A program made the translations under genes and the position numbers. Below, in pieces: positions 36,350 to 42,814 of a stretch of 42,814 nt of DNA. A model generated the notes under the pieces. The model saw only the letters and a program-made list of their open reading frames with translations. It did no database searches and was not told the DNA's origin. Location: assembly GCA_022447545.1 (NCBI GenBank), contig JAKVBI010000003.1, positions 96,121 through 138,934 on the forward strand, written 5' to 3'. Source of the stretch: Myxococcota bacterium (lineage in GTDB: Bacteria > Myxococcota_A > UBA9160 > SMWR01). Position 1 is the first letter of the stretch; each line of letters opens with the position of its first letter.

Positions 36350-37017
36350 GGTCGGTTCACCAGCGCTGTGACGGCCTCCGCCATTCCCCAGCGTGCCAGT
36401 TCTGTGGATGTCAGCCAACGCAGCCCACCACCGGGATAACGGCGCGCGTTGAAAACATTCTCAGAAAGGGCGCGCTGGGTCTCGTCGAAACGCCCTGTCC
36501 AGAGCGCAAAGCCGGTGGGTGCCTCGTAGAGGGTGACCGTGAACGCCACACTTGCTGGGCGCGACGAACCCAGGGACTCTCCCACCCGATCGCGATAACG
36601 GAGGAGTTCACCGTGCACGAGGCCGGTGGCTCCGAATTCACTCGCGGCAAGCTTTGCCACGGCCCGCACATCGGTTTGGAGCAGACCGATCCCCCGCTTG
36701 TCCGCGGCGATCTGAAGATCGTGAGCCGAAACGATCGCCACTCCCCGAGCACTCAGAGCTTCGCTGAAGTAACTCGTCAGCTGCAAGGCAGCCTCAGCAC
36801 TCCCGAGCTGACTCTCGTTACCGCGCAGGGCCACCGGGAGCTTTGCCTGGAGGGGCATCACCGCCACGCGTCCGAGCACCCCCTCGCCCTTGCCAAAGAA
36901 ATGCTGCTGGATCACTGCGGCCGGTCGCGGAACCTCCCTGCTCACGCTGGCGCAGCCCGCCGCACACGTCAGCGCAAAGGCCCAGGCCGTTACGACCGAG
37001 CGACCCGCGCTCAACAT
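36346..37017 (-). CDS. Unrecognised lipoprotein inside the his operon
   Basis: 223 residues from ATG 37017, which overlaps the hisH end by seven bases. The N-terminus is a short basic segment, a hydrophobic run and AAGCAS (Cys22), so probably an outer-membrane or periplasmic lipoprotein; the lipobox is imperfect. The rest alternates predicted strands and helices: RVAVMPLQ, AALQLTSYFSEALSARGVAIVSAHD, LAASEFGATGLVHGELLRYRDR, VAFTVTLYEAPTGFALWTGRFDE. This resembles the strand/helix pattern of CsgG/FlgO/LpoB-like lipoproteins, but I do not recognise the family with confidence. It is not a histidine enzyme. Its stop overlaps the hisA start, which is unusual. Confidence 0.85.
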   Translation of the reverse strand: MLSAGRSVVTAWAFALTCAAGCASVSREVPRPAAVIQQHFFGKGEGVLGRVAVMPLQAKLPVALRGNESQLGSAEAALQLTSYFSEALSARGVAIVSAHDLQIAADKRGIGLLQTDVRAVAKLAASEFGATGLVHGELLRYRDRVGESLGSSRPASVAFTVTLYEAPTGFALWTGRFDETQRALSENVFNARRYPGGGLRWLTSTELARWGMAEAVTALVNRP

Positions 37018-37667
37018 CCCGCCACCCAGGCCGCGTACGCATCGATGATGCGCTTCCCTGCATGCTGACTCTTCTCGGGGTGGAACTGGACAGCGAAAAC
37101 ACCGTCCGTCGCGGCCGCTGCCGTGAACTCCCCCCCATGGTTCGCCGTGCCAATCCGAACCCGCCCATCGCGCGGTACCGCGCAATAGGAATGGACGAAG
37201 TAGTAACAGTCACTGGCAGGCAACTGCTCCAGCATCGGATGATCACCGCTGAAGTGCACGCGATTCCAACCGATGTGGGGCACAAGAAGCGCCCGCCCTT
37301 CCGGGGCCTGGTCGGGGAATCGCTCCACGCGCCCAGCGATCAGGCCCAGACCGGGGTGGCAACCGTACTCGTCTCCCTCATCGAACAACACCTGCAGCCC
37401 CAGACACAGCCCGAGATAAGGGTGTCCCATCTCGATGGATTCCAACACGGAGTCCGAAAGGCCCGTCGCGCGCAAGTTCGTCACGGCATCCGCGAAGGCG
37501 CCGACACCGGGCAGAACCACCCCATCCGACGCTCGTACCTGTGCCGGATCGTCGGTGATGACGGGTTGCAATGCCGAACGCTCGAGTGCCTTGGCGACAC
37601 TTCGCAGATTTCCAGCGCCGTAGTCGACGATGGCGATGCGGGGAGAGGAGGAGGGCATGACGGTCAT
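37011..37667 (-). CDS. hisH: Imidazole glycerol phosphate synthase, glutaminase subunit HisH
   Basis: 218 residues, class I glutamine amidotransferase supplying ammonia to HisF. The nucleophile is the Cys in YLGLCLGLQVLF; the His/Glu pair is in VFAVQFHPEKS. Other conserved parts: IVDYGAGNLRSVAKALE, VLPGVGAF, PHIGWNRV and YYFVHSY. The start is ATG 37667, with ATG 37658 as an alternative; neither has a strong ribosome site. Confidence 0.97.
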   Translation of the reverse strand: MTVMPSSSPRIAIVDYGAGNLRSVAKALERSALQPVITDDPAQVRASDGVVLPGVGAFADAVTNLRATGLSDSVLESIEMGHPYLGLCLGLQVLFDEGDEYGCHPGLGLIAGRVERFPDQAPEGRALLVPHIGWNRVHFSGDHPMLEQLPASDCYYFVHSYCAVPRDGRVRIGTANHGGEFTAAAATDGVFAVQFHPEKSQHAGKRIIDAYAAWVAGC

Positions 37668-37754
37668 TCGCTCGAGGGCGAGAACCTAACTCCGAACACA
37701 GGGGCACCGCCAGCAGCCACACCCGGCTCTAGCACGACTGCCCCCAGGCGCGCT

Positions 37755-38348
37755 CTAGAGCGCTCCTTTGACGGTGGGGAGGCCGGTCTGCCGCGGATCG
37801 ATCGCCACGGCATCGCGTAGTGCTCGCGCCACCGCCTTGAAGATCGCCTCGGCAATGTGATGCGGGTTCTTCCCGTACCGGAGTTCCACGTGCAGATCGA
37901 GGCCAGCGTTCTGGGCAAACGCGTACAGAAAGTCCTCCACCAGATTCGCGTCGAAATCGCCAATGCGGTCGTTGCCCAGATCCACCCGATAGACGAGATA
38001 GGCCCGGTTGGACACGTCTACCGCCGCCTCCACCATCGATTCGGACATGGGCAGCACGCAGTTTCCGTAGCGGCGGATGCCCTCGGCGGTTCCCAGGGCC
38101 TCGCGAAGCGCGAGACCCAGGGTGATCCCAACATCCTCCACCGTGTGGTGGGTGTCCACCACCAGATCACCCTGCGCCGAAACGCGCAAGTCGAACAGGC
38201 CATGCTTCGAAAAGGACTCGAGCATGTGGTCGAAGAAACCAATTCCGGTGGAAACTTCGTAGACCCCCGAGCCATCGAGACCGATTTCGATCTTCACATC
38301 GGTCTCTCGGGTCTTTCTTACTGTGGCTGCACTGCGCATTTCGCTCAA
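37755..38348 (-). CDS. hisB: Imidazoleglycerol-phosphate dehydratase HisB (monofunctional)
   Basis: 197 residues. Mn-binding His motifs are FFDHMLESFSKHG, VDTHHTVEDVGI and NPHHIAEAIFKAVARAL, with the conserved C-terminal LPTVKG. There is no N-terminal histidinol-phosphatase domain, unlike E. coli HisB, so the phosphatase step must use another protein. The start is TTG 38348, with the purine-rich GGAAGGGGGG upstream; ATG 38339 is the alternative. 87 bases separate it from hisH. Confidence 0.97.
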   Translation of the reverse strand: MSEMRSAATVRKTRETDVKIEIGLDGSGVYEVSTGIGFFDHMLESFSKHGLFDLRVSAQGDLVVDTHHTVEDVGITLGLALREALGTAEGIRRYGNCVLPMSESMVEAAVDVSNRAYLVYRVDLGNDRIGDFDANLVEDFLYAFAQNAGLDLHVELRYGKNPHHIAEAIFKAVARALRDAVAIDPRQTGLPTVKGAL

Positions 38349-38372
38349 AGGGTCCCCCCTTCCAGGTTTTGC

Positions 38373-39743
38373 CTAAGCCTCGATCTCGGCCTCGCGCGCG
38401 GCTTCGCGTTCCCGTCGCGCGCGGCGGATCTTCTGCAGGCGAAGGTCGACCGAGTGTTTGTGACCGGTCAAGCCCTCGATGTCGGCCAACCGCATCACAT
38501 CCGCACCAAGTTCTCGCAACTTCGGTGGATCGAAACGGACGACACTCATCCGCTTCAGGAAATCCTCGATTCCAAGCGGTGAAAAATACCGCGCACTACC
38601 CCCCGTAGGGAGCACGTGGTTGGGTCCCGCCAGATAGTCGCCCACCGCCACGGGCGTGTAGTGGCCCAAGAACACGGCTCCTGCGTTTTCGATCTGCTTC
38701 GACTGAGCGTCAGCATCGTCGAGAGCAAGCACCAGATGTTCGGGCGCATAGCGATTGGCCAGCTCGACGGCCTCATCGAGTCGCTTGACGACGATCATGG
38801 CGCTACGCCGGCTCAGTGCCTTCTTTGCGATCTCCGCACGCTCCAGCTTGTCGAGTTGCTTCACGATCTGGTCCTGGACCCTCGTCACGAGCCCTCGGCT
38901 GTCGGTGATCAAAATTGCCGACGCCAACTCATCGTGTTCGGCCTGGGAGATGAGATCCGCCGCCACCCAGGCAGGCGTCGCCGACTTGTCCGCGATGACC
39001 ATCACCTCCGTCACTCCAGCTTCGCTGTCGATATCGACTTCGCCGAACACCTGACGTTTGGCTGTCGACACATAGATATTTCCTGGTCCAACGATCTTGT
39101 CGACACGAGGCACGGTCTGTGTGCCGTAGGCGAGGGCCGCCACGGCGTGGGCTCCCCCCATCTTGAAGATGCGGTGGACACCGGCCACCCGCGCGGCCAT
39201 CAGGACTTCGGGTTGGATGGAGCCATCGGATCGAGGCGGCGTCACCATCACGATTTCGGGCACCTCGACCACCGAGGCTGGTACCGCGTTCATGATGACA
39301 CTGGAGGGATACGTCGCCTTACCCCCGGGGACATAGATTCCCACCCGGTGCAACGGACGGACTCGGATCCCAAACAGCCCACCCCCTTCCTCGCGCATCT
39401 CCCAGCTCGAGGGAATCCTCTTGCGGTGGAATTCCCGAACCCGCATGGCCGCCTTGCCCAGGGCAGCGCGGTCGGCCGACTCGACCTGGTCCACCGCTTC
39501 GTCCCATTCTTCAGGCGTCACCTCGAGTTCGTCGGGAAGTGCCGCGTCGTGTTCCTCGACGAAGGCAAGCAGCCTCTCATCTCCCCCATCGCGCACTTCC
39601 GAGACGATCTCGCGTACCACCGCCTCGACATCCTGGCCTTCGGCCTGGCGGCGGTTCATGAGTTCCCCGAACTTCTTTTCAAAATCCGATGCATCCGATT
39701 TAAGCACCGGCACGACACTCTTTGCTGTACTGCGACTGGCCAC
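38373..39743 (-). CDS. hisD: Histidinol dehydrogenase
   Basis: 456 residues; last two steps of histidine synthesis, NAD- and Zn-dependent. Zn and catalytic residues by alignment with E. coli: Gln and His in QAEHDELA, Glu-His in YAPEHLVL, Asp in VGDYLAGPNHVLPTGG and His in GLTGHKHSV. The usual AGPSEV segment reads AGVTEV here. The GTG start has GGAGGG inside the end of murA, two bases after its stop. The C-terminus is a long charged Arg/Glu/Ala helix. Confidence 0.96.
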   Translation of the reverse strand: MASRSTAKSVVPVLKSDASDFEKKFGELMNRRQAEGQDVEAVVREIVSEVRDGGDERLLAFVEEHDAALPDELEVTPEEWDEAVDQVESADRAALGKAAMRVREFHRKRIPSSWEMREEGGGLFGIRVRPLHRVGIYVPGGKATYPSSVIMNAVPASVVEVPEIVMVTPPRSDGSIQPEVLMAARVAGVHRIFKMGGAHAVAALAYGTQTVPRVDKIVGPGNIYVSTAKRQVFGEVDIDSEAGVTEVMVIADKSATPAWVAADLISQAEHDELASAILITDSRGLVTRVQDQIVKQLDKLERAEIAKKALSRRSAMIVVKRLDEAVELANRYAPEHLVLALDDADAQSKQIENAGAVFLGHYTPVAVGDYLAGPNHVLPTGGSARYFSPLGIEDFLKRMSVVRFDPPKLRELGADVMRLADIEGLTGHKHSVDLRLQKIRRARREREAAREAEIEA

Positions 39744-39745
39744 TT

Positions 39746-41008
39746 TCAGCCCTCCCGCCTGATCGAGCCACCGAGGTGCTCGAGCTTCTCTTCAATGCGC
39801 TCGTATCCCCGGTCGATGTGATAGACACGACTCACGACGGTTTCACCCTCGGCCCGCAAGGCGGCCAGAATCAAACCCGCCGAGGCCCTCAGATCCGTCG
39901 CCATCACCGGCGCCCCCATCAGTTTCGGCACCCCACGAACGTGCGCCGTGCGCCCCGACAGTGCAATGTCCGCCCCCATCCGCTTGAATTCGGGAACATG
40001 CATGAAACGGTTCTCGAAAACCGTTTCAGTGACGAGGCTCGAGCCCTGGGCCACGCACACCAGGGCCATGAGTTGCGCCTGCATGTCTGTGGGAAAGCCC
40101 GGAAACGGCGCCGTGACCGCCTGAATCGCTTGCAGGCGCTCCGGAGCTCGCGCTCGCACCCAGGTCGAACCCACATCGAGTTCGATTCCGACTTCACCCA
40201 GTTTTTCGAGAGTGGACTCCAGGGTCGAGGTATCGATCCCTGTTACACGGACGTCCCCACCCGTAATCGCACCTGCGATGAGCAGAGTTCCCGCTTCGAT
40301 CCGATCTCCAGCCACCCGGTGCTGAACACCTCGGAGGGAATCGACCCCCTGAATCACGATGCGATCACTGCCCGCTCCGCGGATGTCCGCACCCATCTTG
40401 AGGAGGAAGTGGGCGAGTTCCGTCACCTCGGGCTCCCGAGCCGCGTTCTCGATGACCGTTTCGCCCCGCGCGAGCACAGCCGCCATCATCACGTTCTGGG
40501 TTCCATTGACCGTGCTGACGTCGAAAGCCACTCGGTCGCCCTTGAGTCCCTCGGGAGCCAAGGCCTCAACCACACCGTGATCCTGGCGAACCTTTCCGCC
40601 CAGAGCCTGCAGACCCTTGAGGTGCTGGTCGATGGGGCGTACTCCGATCGCGCACCCCCCGGGCTCGGACACACGTGCAATTCCGCAGCGAGCCAGCAGA
40701 GGCCCGAGCACGAGGAACGAGGCGCGCATCTTGCGGACGAGTTCATAGGGCGCTTCGGGTTTCGACACGGAGCTGCCATCGATGACAACTTTTCGCTGAT
40801 CTCCCTCCACCCAATCGGCCCGTGCACCCAGCGCGCGCAAGATCTCGAGCATGGCATCGGTATCACGCAAACGCGGAACGTTCTGAAGAACGGTCCGGCC
40901 ATCTGCCAACAGTGCCGCCGCCATGAGCGCCAGCGTAGAATTCTTGGAGCCCGAGACAGCCACGTCCCCGGACAATCTCCGCATTCCCTCTACGACGATT
41001 CGATCCAT
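39746..41008 (-). CDS. murA: UDP-GlcNAc 1-carboxyvinyltransferase MurA
   Basis: 420 residues; first committed step of peptidoglycan synthesis. Conserved sites: SGSKNS with Lys22, [18 protein letters not shown], and [12 protein letters not shown] with Cys119 (Cys115 of E. coli, the fosfomycin target), so a fosfomycin-sensitive form is expected. [10 protein letters not shown] and FPTDMQAQ are also canonical. It lies between prmC (40-base gap) and hisD (two-base gap), an arrangement also known in Geobacter-like genomes (from memory). Confidence 0.97.
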   Translation of the reverse strand: MDRIVVEGMRRLSGDVAVSGSKNSTLALMAAALLADGRTVLQNVPRLRDTDAMLEILRALGARADWVEGDQRKVVIDGSSVSKPEAPYELVRKMRASFLVLGPLLARCGIARVSEPGGCAIGVRPIDQHLKGLQALGGKVRQDHGVVEALAPEGLKGDRVAFDVSTVNGTQNVMMAAVLARGETVIENAAREPEVTELAHFLLKMGADIRGAGSDRIVIQGVDSLRGVQHRVAGDRIEAGTLLIAGAITGGDVRVTGIDTSTLESTLEKLGEVGIELDVGSTWVRARAPERLQAIQAVTAPFPGFPTDMQAQLMALVCVAQGSSLVTETVFENRFMHVPEFKRMGADIALSGRTAHVRGVPKLMGAPVMATDLRASAGLILAALRAEGETVVSRVYHIDRGYERIEEKLEHLGGSIRREG

Positions 41009-41048
41009 ACGATGCCCCCCATCGATTCATCCCATTCGTCTCGACCGT

Positions 41049-41975
41049 TCATCGCGGTCCCTCAGTGCCCCGAGACCGGGCGACGATCACGCGCTCACGA
41101 CCCGCAAGATCCCGAATCGAAGACGCCTCCACGAGTCCAGCCTCACCGCAGCATTCGATCATCGCCGGCACCTGCTCGCTCGAAAGCTCAATGGCCGCCA
41201 TTCCTCCAGGCACCAGGACAGTGCCCACACCTTTGATCAAGGGCTCTAGAACGTCGAGACCCTCGGGTCCGGCGAACAGAGCGATGGCAGGCTCGTGGGA
41301 AAGTTCCGGCGCCAGATGGGGCCGCGACTTTTCGGCCACATAGGGGGGGTTCGACACCACGAGATCGAATCGCTCACCGGCCACCGGCTCGAACAGCGTC
41401 CCCTGACGGGTCTCGAACCGGTCCGTCAAACCGAGTGCTTCGGCATTTTTTCTGGCCACTGCCAGCGCAGCCTCACTGACGTCCGTCGCGACGAAACGAG
41501 CCTGGGGCCGCTCACTCGCCAATGCGAGCGCGATGGCCCCCGAGCCCGTGCCCAGGTCCAACACGCGGGATTCCGCGGCGGCGGGCAGATACCGCAACGC
41601 GGCCTCCACCAGGGTTTCGGTCTCGGGTCGAGGCGCCAGGACATCCGACGTAACCGACAGAGACAACGACCAGAACTCGCGACGCCCGAGCAGTTGCGCC
41701 ACCGGGATCCTCTCCTTGGCGCGACGACGCACGAGTTCGCGGAAGACATCTCGCTCGGCGGCCTCCACGGGCTTCTCGAAATCGATGTACAACCCCACCC
41801 GCTCGATTCCCAGCGCGAAGGCCAAAAGACACTCCGCATCCAGACGTGCCGTTTCGATTCCACAGGAAGTAAAGTGATCGGCCGTCCAGCGCAGCAAGTC
41901 GAGCACCGTCCAGGTGTTCGACGGACTCCGTTCCGTCACCACCGGCTGGGGTCCGCTCGTCGTTTGACTCATCAT
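41049..41975 (-). CDS. prmC: Release-factor glutamine methyltransferase PrmC (HemK)
   Basis: 308 residues; methylates the Gln of the GGQ motif in release factors. The N-terminal helical domain is followed by an SAM-dependent methyltransferase fold with [14 protein letters not shown] (motif I) and the catalytic [12 protein letters not shown]. The ATG overlaps the prfA stop as ATGA, the standard prfA-prmC coupling. The N-terminus has about 20 extra residues. Confidence 0.97.
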   Translation of the reverse strand: MMSQTTSGPQPVVTERSPSNTWTVLDLLRWTADHFTSCGIETARLDAECLLAFALGIERVGLYIDFEKPVEAAERDVFRELVRRRAKERIPVAQLLGRREFWSLSLSVTSDVLAPRPETETLVEAALRYLPAAAESRVLDLGTGSGAIALALASERPQARFVATDVSEAALAVARKNAEALGLTDRFETRQGTLFEPVAGERFDLVVSNPPYVAEKSRPHLAPELSHEPAIALFAGPEGLDVLEPLIKGVGTVLVPGGMAAIELSSEQVPAMIECCGEAGLVEASSIRDLAGRERVIVARSRGTEGPR

Positions 41976-42814
41976 GCCAGTCCCTCTTCGGCGACAGCCT
42001 GAGCAGTCATGGTCGCGTGCACCGCATCCAGGATCTCGTCGAGATCACCCTCCACAATGGATTCCAAACGGTGAAGCGTGACCCCTGCACGGTGATCCGT
42101 CACGCGCGATTGCGGGAAATTGTAGGTGCGGATCTTCTCACTGCGCTCCCCCGTACCCACCTGCTCGCGCCGCGCACTCGCGCGCTCGGAAGCCGCCTTC
42201 GCCTGCTCGAGTTCGAGCAATCGTGAACGCAAGACTTTAAGGGCCTTCGCCTTGTTCTTGTGCTGAGATTTCTCGTCCTGGCACTGGACCACCGTTCCAC
42301 TGGGAACGTGCGTGATCCGCACCGCCGAGTCCGTGGTGTTGACACTCTGCCCACCGGGCCCGGATGCTCGAAAGACGTCGACCCTCAGATCCTTGGAGTC
42401 GATGGCCAGATCGACCTCTTCGGCCTCGGGCAGTACAGCGACAGTGACCGTCGATGTGTGGATTCTCCCCTGGGATTCGGTGGCCGGAACCCGCTGCACC
42501 CGGTGCACACCTCGCTCGTACTTGAGCCGGCTGAAGACCTGGCCACCCGTCACGGAAGCAATCACCTCCTTGACGCCACCTCCATCGGTATGGGAGAGGG
42601 ACAGCGACTCGACCTTCCAACCATTCTTCTCAGCGAAACGGGTGTACATCCGGAGCAGATCCATGGCAAAAAGCGCCGCCTCGTCTCCCCCGGTGCCCGC
42701 ACGGATCTCCAAGATCACGTTTTTCTCGTCGTTGGGGTCCCGGGGCACCAGGAAAGAACGCAACTCCACCTCGATGGCTTCGCGTTGAGGCGTCAGATCC
42801 TGGATTTCCGCCTG
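41972..42814 (-). CDS. prfA: Peptide chain release factor 1 (5' end outside the window)
   Basis: The last 280 codons are visible and the frame remains open to the right edge, so about 75-85 N-terminal residues are missing. The codon-recognition tripeptide is PAT ([13 protein letters not shown]), which reads UAA and UAG and distinguishes RF1 from RF2. The catalytic GGQ is in [40 protein letters not shown] is canonical. An internal GTG at 42769 is not the start, as conserved sequence continues upstream. Confidence 0.97.
   Translation of the reverse strand, partial: QAEIQDLTPQREAIEVELRSFLVPRDPNDEKNVILEIRAGTGGDEAALFAMDLLRMYTRFAEKNGWKVESLSLSHTDGGGVKEVIASVTGGQVFSRLKYERGVHRVQRVPATESQGRIHTSTVTVAVLPEAEEVDLAIDSKDLRVDVFRASGPGGQSVNTTDSAVRITHVPSGTVVQCQDEKSQHKNKAKALKVLRSRLLELEQAKAASERASARREQVGTGERSEKIRTYNFPQSRVTDHRAGVTLHRLESIVEGDLDEILDAVHATMTAQAVAEEGLA

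Noticed and set aside
39722-41236. Long plus-strand open frame (about 504 codons) opposite murA
   Set aside because: Antisense shadow; composition rich in His, Arg and Ser without domains, and murA explains the region.

Overview
This is a high-GC, gene-dense window with a generalist bacterial gene content. Zinc-independent ribosomal protein paralogs, a prfA-prmC-murA-his run joined to rpsU-dnaG-rpoD, a DUF1501/DUF1800 pair, an F420-type luciferase-like oxidoreductase, a sterol-lyase-like thiolase/DUF35 pair and an RND pump together suggest a Gram-negative, deltaproteobacteria-like lineage (Myxococcota, Desulfobacterota or Binatota in the broad sense). The sequence alone does not fix the phylum. 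No insertion sequence, prophage, CRISPR array or classical defence island is visible. No stretch longer than about 220 bases lacks a gene.

Layout. Bases 1-4575 (minus strand) hold a tetR - membrane fusion protein - RND transporter operon whose genes are joined by ATGA overlaps; the RND gene runs off the left edge. A TesB-type thioesterase lies divergent to it across a well-formed inverted-repeat operator. valS follows on the minus strand. From 8490 a plus-strand series begins: rpsN, rpmE2 and rpmB (all cysteine-poor, zinc-free types), an SDR enzyme, an SbcD-like phosphoesterase coupled to an SMC-like ATPase with a central membrane hairpin, a sphingosine-phosphate-lyase-like PLP enzyme, a second SDR, a MATE transporter and a ferredoxin reductase. 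The minus-strand DUF1800-DUF1501 pair (19351-21941) interrupts the series, then come an OmpA-like protein, an F420-type oxidoreductase and a protease with two retropepsin-like domains.

A GT-C family membrane glycosyltransferase (minus) and a polyprenol/dolichol-kinase-like protein (plus) are divergent neighbours. An Ltp2-like thiolase fold protein with a DUF35 zinc-ribbon partner, a CAT-anticodon tRNA (minus) and an FAD oxidoreductase follow.

From 30655 to the right edge everything is on the minus strand. In transcription order it reads prfA (start outside the window), prmC, murA, hisD, hisB, hisH, an unrecognised lipoprotein, hisA, hisF, then rpsU, dnaG, rpoD. This is housekeeping: translation termination and its methyltransferase, peptidoglycan precursor synthesis, histidine synthesis and the macromolecular synthesis operon. 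The least explained parts are the lipoprotein translationally coupled to hisA, the double aspartic protease, the nuclease/ATPase/PLP-enzyme cluster and the operator shared by an efflux operon and an acyl-CoA thioesterase.
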